Positions 8,601-16,799 of a stretch of DNA of 64,000 nt are shown piece after piece. The notes below the pieces were generated by a model. The model saw only the letters and a program-made list of their open reading frames with translations. It was not told where the DNA came from and did no database searches. Made by a program: the position numbers and the translations under genes. Positions within the stretch are counted from its first letter, which is position 1. Every line of letters starts with the position of its first letter. The stretch covers positions 9,164-73,163 of the forward strand of contig JBPCKT010000002.1 of NCBI GenBank assembly GCA_051004015.1. The letters are read 5' to 3'. Source of the stretch: SXOA01 sp051004015 (lineage in GTDB: Bacteria; Planctomycetota; Planctomycetia; Pirellulales; Pirellulaceae).

Positions 8601-11600
8601 CCTGCTGGCCAATGCTGGCAATACGCTCGTCACGGCGTCCGAAGACGGCGCGATTCGCACCTGGAACACTTCCGACGGCAGCCGCGTGCTCAATATCTCG
8701 CATGGCGCGGCGCCGACTTGTCTGGCCGTTAGCGCCGACGGCAAGTTCCTCGCCGCGGGATCCGCCGACAAGAGCGTCAAGCTCTACAACGTCGCTGACG
8801 GCTCGCTGTCACAAACGATTGCCGGCCACGGCGGCGCGGTGACGGCGATCAACTTCAGCCCGGACAATCTCACCCTCGCAACCGCTGCAGCGGATGGCCA
8901 GGTCCGCATTTGGAACCTGCAAGGGGTACTGCAGGAATACATTCCGTCCGCCGATAACGTCCCCACCGCCGTCACCTTCCTTCCCGATAGCCGCGGTCTG
9001 GCGGTGGGAGGCGAGGCAAATCTGGTACGCATCGTGCGGCGGGCGCTCGTTCGCGTGATGGATGTCTCGCCGATGCCGCTGGCGAACGTGGCCTACTCGG
9101 CGGACGGGAATTTCATTCTCACCGGCGGAGCGGATAAGACGGTCCGCCTCTGGAGCGCGGCGGACGGCAGCCAGGCCCGCAATTTCGCCGGCCAGTCGGA
9201 TGCAATTACCTGCGTGGCGATTTCCAAGGACGGCACCAAGGTCTTTGCCGCCTCGGCCGATAAGACCGTGCGAGTTTGGAACTACAGCGATGCCGCCCTG
9301 CTGGCCACGCTGCTCCACCCGGCCGTGGTCCGGACGCTCGGCTCATCTCCCGACGGCCTCAAAATCGCCAGCGGCGGCGACGACCATCTGCTCCGCATCT
9401 GGGACCTGACGACCCAAAAGATCGCCGAGCGGTTCGTCGATTTCGCCAAGCCCATCTCGGCTCTCGCCATGCTTCCCGATGGAAAGGCGCTCGTCGCCGG
9501 CGGAGCCGAAGGGTTCACGCGCAAGCTGTCGGTTTCCAATCTCGCCATCGTCGTGGCCCACAACGGAGCGGCTGGCGGAGTGATCTACAACAGCGACGGC
9601 CAAAAACTCATCACCAGCGGCGCCGACAAGCTGGCCAAACAGTGGGATCCCGCTCTCAAGCCGCTCGCCGCACCGCCGCCGTTGCCGCCGAGTGATGCCG
9701 CTCTCTCCTGCGTAGCCCTGCGCGGCGATAACCTGCAAATCGCCTCCGGTGGCGAGGATAAGAACGTCTACCTCTGGCGAGCCGACACGGGACTGGTGGA
9801 AAGAAAGATCCCCACGCCCGCCGCGATCGTCGCCGTCGCTTACAGCGCCGACAACACGCGCCTCGCGGTGGCAGGAGCCGACAACCAGATCCGCATTTTC
9901 AACCCGGTGGACGGCATGTTGCTGGAAACGCTTTCGCAGAAAGGCCCGCTCACCTCGGTCGCCTTCGCCGGAACGAGCGCCGCCTTGCTGACCGGAGGGA
10001 CCGACAACCTGGCCCGGCTGCATTCGCTCGCACTGCTCAAAGTCGTTCCCGGCCACGTAGGGCCGGTGACTGGCCTGGCCTATAGCCCCGATGGAGCCGC
10101 CCTGATATCCGGCGGTGCCGACAAAACGGTGCGGCACTGGAACAGCGTGGACGGAGCCACCGTGAAAGCGTATGTCGGCGTGACGGACGTTGTGACCGGT
10201 GTCGCCGTTTCGCCGGATGGCACGCGGGTGATAGCGTCCAGCGCCGACAAAGTCATCCGCCTCTGGAACTTCGCGGATGCCGCCGCACTGCCGCCGATTA
10301 CCCTGGCCGCACCCCTCCGCTCGCTCACGCTCAGTCCCGACGGCACCCGTCTGGCCGCGAGCGGCGACGACGGCCCCGTGCATGTCTTGGAACTGCCGAG
10401 CGGTAAGGAGCTCGAAACCCTGCCCACCCACGGTGGCGCGGCGACTTCCCTTTCGTTTGCGGCCGATAACCGTTCTTTGGCGTCCACGGGCCCGGATAAG
10501 ATCGTCCGCATCGACTTGCTGGCTGCCGAGCGAGTCATCGTTGCCGACCCGATGAAGATCCACTCGCTGGCGGCGACGCCGGATGGCAAGCAGGTCGTCA
10601 CTTCCGGCGAGGATAAGCTGCTCAAGCTTTGGGACTTGAAGGGCGTCATGGTGAAACAGTTCGTTGGCAGCCCACTTCCCTTGCGGAACATTGCGGTCCG
10701 GGGAGATGGTTTGCAAATCGCCGGGGCAGGGGACCCCACGCTGGCTCAGCCGAATCTGTTTGCCTGGAACGTCCCCGATGCCGTCCTGACCGTCAATGTG
10801 CCGACCGGCGCGGGGGTGACGGCGATGAGCTATCTCGATGACGGACGCATTGCGGTTGCCGGAGCCGACAAACATCTCCGCGTCTTCGCCGCCAAGGACG
10901 GCAAGCCGCTGGAGGACTCGCTGCTGGCAGTGGTCGTCAATCGCCTGGAGTCCGCGGATGGCAAGAGCCTGCTGGCCGCCGGCGCGGATAACCAGGTCTA
11001 TCGGGCCGTTCCTGCACTCGAACAACTCCTTACGGGACACGAAGGCGCGGTCTCCGCGGTGGTCTGGACGAGCGATGGCACGGGCCTCATTACCGCCGGC
11101 GCGGACAAAACGGTACGGCAGTGGAACTTGAAGGATGCCAAGCCCGAGCGGACCTTCAGCGGCTCCGCGGCCGCGGTATTGGGACTCGCTCTTTCGCCTG
11201 ACGGTAAACGGCTGATGGCGGCCTGTGCGGACAACGCGGCACGGGTGTGGGACTTCGCCGCCAAACCGGCGGATGGGACGACCGACGTTGCTCCGCTTCT
11301 CACACTGATCCATCCCGCCGCGGTGCGCAGCATCGCCGCCAGCCAAGACGGCAGCCGCATCGTGACGGCGGCCGATGACGGCCTGATTCGACTGTGGGAC
11401 GGCGTGAGCGGCAAAGAATTGGAGCGTCTGCCTGGCCATGCTGGCCTGGTGCATAGCGTGCGGCTGAGCAGTGACGGCAAGACGGTCCTCTCCGGCGGGG
11501 CGGACAAGACCGTCCGCCGCTGGACGGCCAGCGTCACAGGTGCCGTCCAAGCGCACGAAGGACCGATCGCAGACGTCGCCATTTCCACCGATGGCCAGCA

Positions 11601-12690
11601 CCTCTTTTCCGCCGGTGCGGACAAGGTCGCTTCCCAGTGGTCGGTCGCCGACCTCAAGCAAATCCGCAAGTTCGACGGGGCAACCGCTCCACTCAAAGCC
11701 ATCGCCGTGAGTGGCGACGGCAAGACGGTCGCTGCCGGCGGCGACGACTTGCAACTCCGCCTCTGGTCCACCGCGGATGGCAAGCCGCTGGCCGCCTTGG
11801 CACTTCCGGCGGCAATCACTTCCCTGAAACTCGGAAAGGACAGTTCCAAAATCCTCGTCGGAACCGTGGACGGAGTTCTGCGGAACTATGCTCTGGCTAC
11901 AGTAGACGGCAAGTCGCAACTCGTGCTCAATCACGAAGCGCGGGGCCATGCCGCCGGCGCATTGCGACTCGCCACGACGGCGAGCGACGACCGCTCGGTC
12001 TTTTCTGCTGGAGCTGACTTGAAGGTGATGCGCTGGCACGGCGCGGACTATGCCGCGCGGCGGAGCCTGGCCAGCGGCAAGCGGCCACTCTACGACCTGG
12101 CGGTAAGCGCCGACGGCAAGCGGCTCGCCACCGCGAGCGGCGACGGCATCGCGCGGGTCTTCGATTTGGAAAAAGGGGAGCTGCTTTTCGAGCTGAAGGG
12201 GCACGCCCGCGCAGTCCAAGCCGTCGCTTTCCGGCCCGATGGCAAGGAGCTGGCCACTGCCGGTGCGGACGGGGTGATTCGCCTGTGGGATCCAGAAGGG
12301 AAGGAAGTCACTTCCATTACCGCCAACTTGAGCGGTCCCCTGAGTGCGCTGGCCTGGGCCGCGGATAACCGCACGCTGCAAGTCGGGGGAACCAAGAAGC
12401 TCTGGCAGACTTTCGACCGCATGACCCAGCAGCAGACGCGCGCCGTGGAAGGGCACAACCATCCGCTGCGCGCCATCCGCTTCAACGCCACGCTCACGCG
12501 AGTCGCCACGCTCGATGACAGCGGCAAGCTTTTCGTCCGGGACGCTGCCGGAGGCGGCGCGCTCTTCCACCAACAGTTGCCTGTTGCTGCCGGCTATCGC
12601 CTGGCTTGGTCCGCCGACGGCAGCGAAATCGCCGTCGCGGGTTCCGACCCCAGAATCCTCCGCGTCACGGTGCCGGCCGGAGCCCGCTGA
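5623..12690 (+). CDS. Giant exported WD40 beta-propeller protein (2355 residues)
   Basis: A signal peptide (residues 1-21, ending SCLA before QAPVP) is followed by WD40-type repeats up to the last residue. Units are about 40-45 residues long, giving roughly fifty blades, enough for about seven seven-bladed propellers. Many blades end with the same phrase, ADKTVRxWN or ADKSVRIWN, followed by xxDG. I see no kinase, peptidase, haem or anchor domain, so it looks like a pure periplasmic or surface scaffold. A GAGGGG site at 5609-5614 supports the start. Its TGA overlaps the ATG of the next gene, so the two are translationally coupled. A 1076-codon open frame on the opposite strand at 9343-12573 is a composition artefact. 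Confidence 0.93.
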   Translation: MRLPNFVLALALFLLAGSCLAQAPVPPQLQFLEGHKGAVRDVAYTADNKLLLSVGLDGSLRVWDRTTGQLVRTIAAHSRPNLCLTLTPDGLQAITGGVDGSLKFFDVPRPSALFEIAGIPAAPTAIAPSADGKFVLTGDAGNYVRLFDATTKAHVRDYPGSAGGVTGVAAFPEQKLILATAADGALRGWNFDTAAPTGLIQFPSATALAVHQQGKLLAVTGADGVLRLASWPPTIPQSLAGHTDQVTAVVMSADGSILGSGGIDSQVLLFKKDGSPLRPLPAGPGKIGSLALSADSKLAAAGSDTGAIKFWLTGDGADKGMLAGHVGAVSSLSFHPTDPRLASTGADGTVRIWRLPSVSAPWPGHTQPVTVLAMSKDGKTAVTAAADKSVRIWNTATGKPVRVLENLPQPIMTAAVSPSGKQVALGDVAGEVTVQNSADGKGAFTLVAHVGGVTGLAWLDDEKILATCGNDGLLKYWRLPPVQPIKLANQEAVKAVVLSPDGKTIAATNSDGSVRLVTLATGKEAKKLAAFSTAVTTLTASSDRAILAAGSASGQVHLWNFADGTPRGTVGGHTGPVQAIALHPKLPQLATGGDDGTIRLWNLPQPAAEIAHHKASVRVVAVSPDAKTALTGDTTGIAQLWSLPDLKAAAALTGGKAPLFAAAFRRDNQQAALGDADGMVRLYGTVDGESAGLLGAHEGAVTGVSFHPNNAQMATSGADGTLRLWQLPIVSPQPLAKHTAAINAVAVTSDGLLSLSGGSDKFVHVLDHATGKPRSSVELPAPITALAAAPDNSTGVAATQSGTLHFFALADGAVTAQIGAHPGPVSGVAYKPQGGQLATTGADGKVRLWEIPAPQKLLSDHTAKITAVALSPNGLLLATAAADKSVRIWNVADGAASWTLGHADSVTALAWKSDSTQLVTASADKTIRVWNIADGKQAVLLEKASAITNGVAFAPDGASIYAAGTDKVIRQWKLADGLEVRSFGSHDKPIAALLLANAGNTLVTASEDGAIRTWNTSDGSRVLNISHGAAPTCLAVSADGKFLAAGSADKSVKLYNVADGSLSQTIAGHGGAVTAINFSPDNLTLATAAADGQVRIWNLQGVLQEYIPSADNVPTAVTFLPDSRGLAVGGEANLVRIVRRALVRVMDVSPMPLANVAYSADGNFILTGGADKTVRLWSAADGSQARNFAGQSDAITCVAISKDGTKVFAASADKTVRVWNYSDAALLATLLHPAVVRTLGSSPDGLKIASGGDDHLLRIWDLTTQKIAERFVDFAKPISALAMLPDGKALVAGGAEGFTRKLSVSNLAIVVAHNGAAGGVIYNSDGQKLITSGADKLAKQWDPALKPLAAPPPLPPSDAALSCVALRGDNLQIASGGEDKNVYLWRADTGLVERKIPTPAAIVAVAYSADNTRLAVAGADNQIRIFNPVDGMLLETLSQKGPLTSVAFAGTSAALLTGGTDNLARLHSLALLKVVPGHVGPVTGLAYSPDGAALISGGADKTVRHWNSVDGATVKAYVGVTDVVTGVAVSPDGTRVIASSADKVIRLWNFADAAALPPITLAAPLRSLTLSPDGTRLAASGDDGPVHVLELPSGKELETLPTHGGAATSLSFAADNRSLASTGPDKIVRIDLLAAERVIVADPMKIHSLAATPDGKQVVTSGEDKLLKLWDLKGVMVKQFVGSPLPLRNIAVRGDGLQIAGAGDPTLAQPNLFAWNVPDAVLTVNVPTGAGVTAMSYLDDGRIAVAGADKHLRVFAAKDGKPLEDSLLAVVVNRLESADGKSLLAAGADNQVYRAVPALEQLLTGHEGAVSAVVWTSDGTGLITAGADKTVRQWNLKDAKPERTFSGSAAAVLGLALSPDGKRLMAACADNAARVWDFAAKPADGTTDVAPLLTLIHPAAVRSIAASQDGSRIVTAADDGLIRLWDGVSGKELERLPGHAGLVHSVRLSSDGKTVLSGGADKTVRRWTASVTGAVQAHEGPIADVAISTDGQHLFSAGADKVASQWSVADLKQIRKFDGATAPLKAIAVSGDGKTVAAGGDDLQLRLWSTADGKPLAALALPAAITSLKLGKDSSKILVGTVDGVLRNYALATVDGKSQLVLNHEARGHAAGALRLATTASDDRSVFSAGADLKVMRWHGADYAARRSLASGKRPLYDLAVSADGKRLATASGDGIARVFDLEKGELLFELKGHARAVQAVAFRPDGKELATAGADGVIRLWDPEGKEVTSITANLSGPLSALAWAADNRTLQVGGTKKLWQTFDRMTQQQTRAVEGHNHPLRAIRFNATLTRVATLDDSGKLFVRDAAGGGALFHQQLPVAAGYRLAWSADGSEIAVAGSDPRILRVTVPAGAR

Positions 12691-12917
12691 TGAAGCGACG
12701 AAAAAAGGCGAGCGGGGGGCGTAAGCCCCCTGATACTAACGGCGAAACTTCCTACATCTGCGACGCCTGCGGCGAGGAAATCGTCATCCCGCTCGATCCC
12801 TCCCAAGGAAGCGAACAGGAATACGGCGAGGATTGCCCCGTCTGCTGCCGCCCGAACGTCATCCACGTCGAGTTCGACGAGCAGGGCCAGAGCCGCGTCT
12901 GGGCAGAATGGGAATAG
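12690..12917 (+). CDS. CPXCG-type cysteine-rich small zinc-ribbon protein with a repeat-encoded N-terminus
   Basis: A 75-residue protein. Residues 21-75 match the small CPXCG cysteine-rich family: ICDACGEEIVIPLDP, then EDCPVCCRPNVIHVEFDE, a pattern for one zinc site. The ATG overlaps the stop of the WD40 gene (TGATG). Codons 7-15 are a copy of a palindromic repeat (12707-12734) that also occurs twice at 57.8 kb, so the residues SGGRKPPDT come from inserted repeat DNA read in frame. Function is unknown in this family. Confidence 0.75.
   Translation: MKRRKKASGGRKPPDTNGETSYICDACGEEIVIPLDPSQGSEQEYGEDCPVCCRPNVIHVEFDEQGQSRVWAEWE
12707..12734 (+). repeat. 28-bp palindromic repeat, family B, inside a coding sequence
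   Basis: Core CGGGGGGCGTAAGCCCCC with arms GGCGAG and TGAT. An identical 28-base copy lies at 57757-57784 and an inverted, one-mismatch copy at 57812-57839. Here it sits in frame in the zinc-ribbon gene, adding nine residues. Confidence 0.85.
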
Positions 12918-12920
12918 TGG

Positions 12921-13874
12921 CTACTCCTTCACCTGCTCCAGCACAAACCGCACCTCCGGATTCGCCTCCGCATTCGCCGCCTTGAGGAACTGCTTGACGT
13001 AGCGCTGCGGCCCTTTCTCCTCGGGGACTTTGAAATTGTCCCCCTTCTGCAGAATTGGCCGCTCTTCATCCATCCATCCGAAAATGTGGCCGTCTCCGGC
13101 GGCCTGGCAGGGGAACCAGGTGCCGCGCCCCTGGCTGTCCTGCAAGTAGAATTCGGGATAACAGTGGTCAGGAACCCACACGGCCCGCGCCGGAATCTTG
13201 TTGGCCCGGCAGAGGGCGATGAACAGGCTGGTCAATTCCTCGCAGTCTCCCTTGCCGGCCTTGAGGGCATCGGTCGCCGGGTGAATTTCCGTCGAGAATT
13301 CGTATTTCACGTTCTCCTGCACATAGTCGAAGATCGCTTCCACTTTCTGCCAGGCATCTTCGTTGTCTTTGATAATCGTCGGCGCAAGCTGCTTGATTTT
13401 CGGGTCGGTGCTTTCGATGAAGGGGCTGGGAAGCAGATACTTGCTCAGATCCTTGGTTGGTTTGGCGGGGAAAGCCAGGCCCGTGACGTCATCGGGCTTT
13501 GCAATCTCACTCTTGGTGATTTCAAACGTGACGATCGCCGAGGCCTCTTCTCCAGCCGACACGCGAGGGATGCTGACGACCATCTGCTTCACGCCGCCGA
13601 GGTCCCGATAGCTGACTCTTTTCACTTGCGGCGAAATCTCTTCCTTAACGATCTTGACCTTTTGCTCCGGAAAGTCCGACGGCACCGCCATCGTCGCCAC
13701 AATCCCGTTCACGGCACCGCCCGGCGCCTTCACCACCAGCCCGAATCGCCACTGAGAAATCGTCTGCTCACCGAGCTTGAGGCGAGGCTGAGAAGAGTCC
13801 TCGGCGCGCACGATTATGTTGCTCCCAAGCAGAGTCACGATAATCGCCAGGCAAATTCGAACGTCGCCTATCAT
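12921..13874 (-). CDS. Exported transglutaminase-like protein (active-site Cys and His present)
   Basis: A 317-residue protein with a signal peptide (about residues 1-24). Residues 30-130 form a beta-rich N-terminal domain. Residues 170-265 form a transglutaminase-like core: GDCEELTSLF with the nucleophile Cys211, LCRANKIPARAVW, and DHCYPEF with His237. The position that usually holds the third catalytic residue (after WFPC) is Gln257. It follows a close paralogue by 51 bases, probably in one transcript. In bacteria this fold is mostly a cysteine protease or amidase; the substrate is unknown. It ends three bases from the convergent zinc-ribbon gene. Confidence 0.85.
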   Translation of the reverse strand: MIGDVRICLAIIVTLLGSNIIVRAEDSSQPRLKLGEQTISQWRFGLVVKAPGGAVNGIVATMAVPSDFPEQKVKIVKEEISPQVKRVSYRDLGGVKQMVVSIPRVSAGEEASAIVTFEITKSEIAKPDDVTGLAFPAKPTKDLSKYLLPSPFIESTDPKIKQLAPTIIKDNEDAWQKVEAIFDYVQENVKYEFSTEIHPATDALKAGKGDCEELTSLFIALCRANKIPARAVWVPDHCYPEFYLQDSQGRGTWFPCQAAGDGHIFGWMDEERPILQKGDNFKVPEEKGPQRYVKQFLKAANAEANPEVRFVLEQVKE

Positions 13875-13925
13875 TTTGCTGCACCGCGCCGAAAAACCCT
13901 CGCTTGCGCGTCGGGCTAGTGTTTC

Positions 13926-14882
13926 CTACTTCTCTTCCAACCTCCGCACAAACTCCACTTCCGGCGCTCCGCCACCTCCCCCTTTGCCGGTGAGGAACTC
14001 GTTCACGAACCGCATCGACTCCTTCTTCTCCGGCACCTTGAAGTTATCACCTTTTTGCAAAATGGGCCGCTGGTCGGGCTGGGCTCCAAAGGATTTGTCG
14101 CCGGCGACCTGGCAGGGGAACCAGTAACCCTTCCCCTTGGCGTCCTCCAGAAAAAACTCCGCGTAGCACGAGTCGGGAATCCAGACCATCCGGGCCGGCA
14201 CCTTGTGCACCCGGCAGCAGGCGACAAACAGGGCGGTCAGGTCCTCCTGGTCGGCCTTGCCGTCGCGGAGGGCCGCCAAGGCTCCCTTAATCTTATCCTT
14301 GTCGAGCTTCACTTTCTCGCGGACACCGTCGCACAGGCTTTCGATTTGCACCCAGGCCCCTTGCTTGCCGGTCACCAGCTCCTTGGTGAATGATTTGATT
14401 TTGGCGTTGGCAATTTCGATTTGCGGGCTGGGGCCGAGGTATTTTCGCACCTCCCGCGGCGGACTTTTGGGAATGACGTAGCCGGCGGTGTCCAGCGGAG
14501 CGAGCATCGACCGCTTGGTAACCTCAAAGGTGATGAGTGCCTTGGCGGTGTCATTGGCGGGAATCTGCGGAATCTCAAAAACCATCTGCCTGACGCCCCC
14601 CTCAATCATCCGGTAGGTCACCGAGCCGACGTGGGCCGAAACGTCCTCCGCCACCACCTTCACTTGCTGCTCCGGCCAGTCGCTGGGAACCGGGATGGTG
14701 CCCAGCAGCGCTCCTACGTTTCCGCCCACGGCCCGCACCTTCACCCCCACCTGCCACTTTTTGGTCAGCCCCTTGTCCAGCCGCGGTCCACCCCCGGCTT
14801 CTTCCTTGGGGCCGAACTGTGCCAGGGACGACGATGCGATGACGAGCAGAGCCGCGAGCGCGGCGAGAGAGCGGGACAACAC
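13926..14882 (-). CDS. Paralogue of the adjacent transglutaminase-like protein, catalytic residues lost
   Basis: A 318-residue exported protein (signal peptide about residues 1-21, ending LAQ) that aligns along its full length with the next gene: shared PVPSDWPEQ, IPQIPAN, KVPARMVWIPD, WFPCQVAGD and RPILQKGDNFKVPE. At the catalytic position the partner has GKGDCEEL; this copy has GKADQEDL, so Gln212 replaces the nucleophile. The partner's DHCYPEF is DSCYAEF here, so Ser238 replaces the histidine. Conservation elsewhere argues against a decaying gene. I infer a pseudoenzyme that may regulate, chaperone or substitute for the active copy in a complex. Confidence 0.85.
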   Translation of the reverse strand: MLSRSLAALAALLVIASSSLAQFGPKEEAGGGPRLDKGLTKKWQVGVKVRAVGGNVGALLGTIPVPSDWPEQQVKVVAEDVSAHVGSVTYRMIEGGVRQMVFEIPQIPANDTAKALITFEVTKRSMLAPLDTAGYVIPKSPPREVRKYLGPSPQIEIANAKIKSFTKELVTGKQGAWVQIESLCDGVREKVKLDKDKIKGALAALRDGKADQEDLTALFVACCRVHKVPARMVWIPDSCYAEFFLEDAKGKGYWFPCQVAGDKSFGAQPDQRPILQKGDNFKVPEKKESMRFVNEFLTGKGGGGGAPEVEFVRRLEEK

Positions 14883-15045
14883 GGGAGGAACTCCAAGCTG
14901 AAAGGACGTTGACTACGGCCCACAGCCGGCCGCATCTTTCCAGCTTAATTGGAGAGTCGGCCACGCCAACAAAAAGCCTGAATCCTGCGATCTCCCTGGC
15001 CCGCACAATCGCGCCGCTCGGCGCAATCGGATCAAGGTCGTCTGG

Positions 15046-15984
15046 CTAAACCGCCGGCGTCAACTGCCGCAACTCGCGCGGCAGAGGGAAATGGACGTCC
15101 TCTTCCCTGATGCTGCGGCTTTCGACCGTTGCGGCAAAGCGGTTTTGCAGGTAATGGATGCACTCCTGCACGACGGACTCCGGAGCGCTCGCGCCGGCGG
15201 TGATGAGGACGGTATTCACACCGTCGAACCACGTGGGGTCGATGTCCTGCGCGCCGTCAATCAGCCGGGCCGGAATACCATTCTCCTGGGCAATCTCTTT
15301 CAGCCGCTGGCTGTTAGAGCTGTTCTGGCTGCCGAGGACGAGGACCAGGTCCGCTTCGCGAGCAAGCACATGAATGGCTTCCTGCCGGTTCTGCGTGGCG
15401 TAACAGATGTCGTCCTTGGGCGGGTTGGCGATTTGCGGGAAGCGGGCTCGCAGGCGGCTGATGATGCGGTTGGCGTCGTCGACGCTGAGGGTGGTCTGCG
15501 TCAGGTAAGCGAGTTTCGTCCCCGGCGGAAATTCGAGCTTGTCAACCTCTTCGGCTGATTCGACGAGGACCATGGCTTGCGGAGCTTCCCCCATCGTGCC
15601 GATGACCTCATCATGCCCTTCGTGCCCAATGAGCAGGATGGTGTAGCCTTCCTTGGCGTAGCGAATAGCTTCCAGATGGACCTTCGTCACCAGCGGGCAG
15701 GTGGCGTCGATGGCGCAGAGCTTGCGCTCGCGGGCCAGGCGGCGAATCTCCGGCGAGACTCCGTGAGCAGAGAAGAGGAGCGTCGAGCCCACCGGCACCT
15801 CTTCGAGGGACTCGACGAAGGTGGCCCCCTTGGCCCGGAAGGTGTCCACCACGTACTTGTTATGGACGATCTCGTGATAGACGTAAATCGGCGTCCCGAA
15901 AGCGCGGATCGCCAGTTCCAGGCTTTCAATCGCCATGTTCACTCCGGCACAGAAACCGCGGGGAGCGGCGAGGAGGATTTTCAT
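15046..15984 (-). CDS. ispH: 4-hydroxy-3-methylbut-2-enyl diphosphate reductase
   Basis: A 312-residue iron-sulfur enzyme for the last step of the MEP isoprenoid pathway, giving IPP and DMAPP. The three cluster cysteines are visible: Cys12 (RGFCAGV), Cys96 (DATCPLV) and Cys194 (DICYATQNRQ). The substrate-site histidines His41 (EIVHN), His74 (SAHGVSP) and His124 with Glu126 (GHDEVIGT) are present. Length is typical. Three TGACCCC words lie directly before the ATG (read on the minus strand) in place of an obvious ribosome site. Confidence 0.96.
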   Translation of the reverse strand: MKILLAAPRGFCAGVNMAIESLELAIRAFGTPIYVYHEIVHNKYVVDTFRAKGATFVESLEEVPVGSTLLFSAHGVSPEIRRLARERKLCAIDATCPLVTKVHLEAIRYAKEGYTILLIGHEGHDEVIGTMGEAPQAMVLVESAEEVDKLEFPPGTKLAYLTQTTLSVDDANRIISRLRARFPQIANPPKDDICYATQNRQEAIHVLAREADLVLVLGSQNSSNSQRLKEIAQENGIPARLIDGAQDIDPTWFDGVNTVLITAGASAPESVVQECIHYLQNRFAATVESRSIREEDVHFPLPRELRQLTPAV

Positions 15985-16008
15985 GGGGTCAGGGGTCAGG
16001 GGTCAGAG
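15985..16008 (-). repeat. Triple TGACCCC word array touching the ispH start codon
   Basis: On the minus strand the word TGACCCC occurs three times in tandem and runs straight into the ATG at 15984. No GGAG-type site is seen, so either initiation is SD-independent or the array has replaced the normal leader. The remaining DNA up to 16199 holds no gene that I can see. Confidence 0.65.
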
Positions 16009-16199
16009 CCGTACCGAAGGGCATCCCTTATCTTATCTTCTTGCCAACCATTTTCTTGCCACAGCCTTTCGGATCTCACTAATTCTGCCATCCATCATTT
16101 TGCCTTTCTCTTGGCTCCTACCCGCATTCCGGCTATTCCCGGTAACTTTCGTCCTCCCAGCCATCCGCCGGAATTTTCCTTGACTTTTTGTCTGGCTGA

Positions 16200-16229
16200 T
16201 TGACTCTTGACCCGCGATACCCCCATAAT
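16200..16229 (+). promoter_or_regulatory. Candidate sigma-70 promoter for the 16296 gene
   Basis: TTGACT at 16200-16205 and CATAAT at 16224-16229 are separated by 18 bases. The predicted transcript start near 16236 would give a leader of about 60 bases, with GAGGG at 16284-16288 as the ribosome site. Confidence 0.45.
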
Positions 16230-16295
16230 GTAGGTTCCGCCGCCAAACCATTTGGCTATTAAGGTTGTTCCATCTTTTTAGTGAGGGTTGCACCG

Positions 16296-16733
16296 ATGAA
16301 AGCACGTTTGTTTGCGGCTCTGGGCGTTGTCGCCCTGCTTGTCGCCACGGTCATTGCCGAAGAAAAGGTCAAGCTTGAAGGGATCAAGTGCCCAGTGAGC
16401 GGCAAGGCTGCCACCGAGAACTCCGTCGATTACAAGGGTGGCAAGGTTTACTTCTGCTGTGACAAATGCCCCACGGCATTCGACGCCAAGAAGCACGGCA
16501 CCAAGGCCAACGCCCAGTTGGTCGCCACCGGCCAGGCCAAGCAGGCCAAGTGCCCGCTCTCCGGCGGAAAGCTCAATGCCGACACCGAGATCACGGTCGC
16601 CGGTGCCAAGGTCGCCTTCTGCTGCGAAGTTTGCCAAGGCAAGGTCAAGGCCGCCACGGGTGACGACCAGATCACCATGGTCTTTGGCGACAAGGCCTTC
16701 GAGAAGGCCGGTTTCAAGGTCGAGAAGAAGTAG
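16296..16733 (+). CDS. Exported protein with two YHS/TRASH-like metal-binding modules
   Basis: A 145-residue protein: signal peptide (residues 1-21, ending VIAEE) and two similar modules. Each begins KCP[VL]SG and ends with a CCxxC motif: FCCDKC in module 1 and FCCEVC in module 2. This is the spacing of YHS/TRASH-like domains that bind copper or other soft metals, so periplasmic metal binding is likely. The frame is open from a GTG at 16281, but the signal peptide and the GAGGG at 16284-16288 favour the ATG at 16296. It ends in a strong terminator, so the unit is monocistronic. Confidence 0.85.
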   Translation: MKARLFAALGVVALLVATVIAEEKVKLEGIKCPVSGKAATENSVDYKGGKVYFCCDKCPTAFDAKKHGTKANAQLVATGQAKQAKCPLSGGKLNADTEITVAGAKVAFCCEVCQGKVKAATGDDQITMVFGDKAFEKAGFKVEKK

Positions 16734-16770
16734 GCTTCTTTCGGCTTCGGCTGAACTTGAACGAATCGAA

Positions 16771-16799
16771 AGGCGCGTCCTCCGGGACGCGCCTTTTTT
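16771..16799 (+). terminator. Rho-independent terminator after the YHS-like gene
   Basis: A perfect 10-bp stem, AGGCGCGTCC at 16771-16780 and GGACGCGCCT at 16785-16794, with loop TCCG and a run of six T. The T-run reaches into the stop codon of the convergent DUF6941 gene. Confidence 0.93.

Noticed and set aside
9343..12573. 1076-codon open frame on the minus strand across the WD40 gene
   Set aside because: It mirrors the codon bias of the real gene, has no ribosome site or family motif, and the plus-strand protein is unmistakable.
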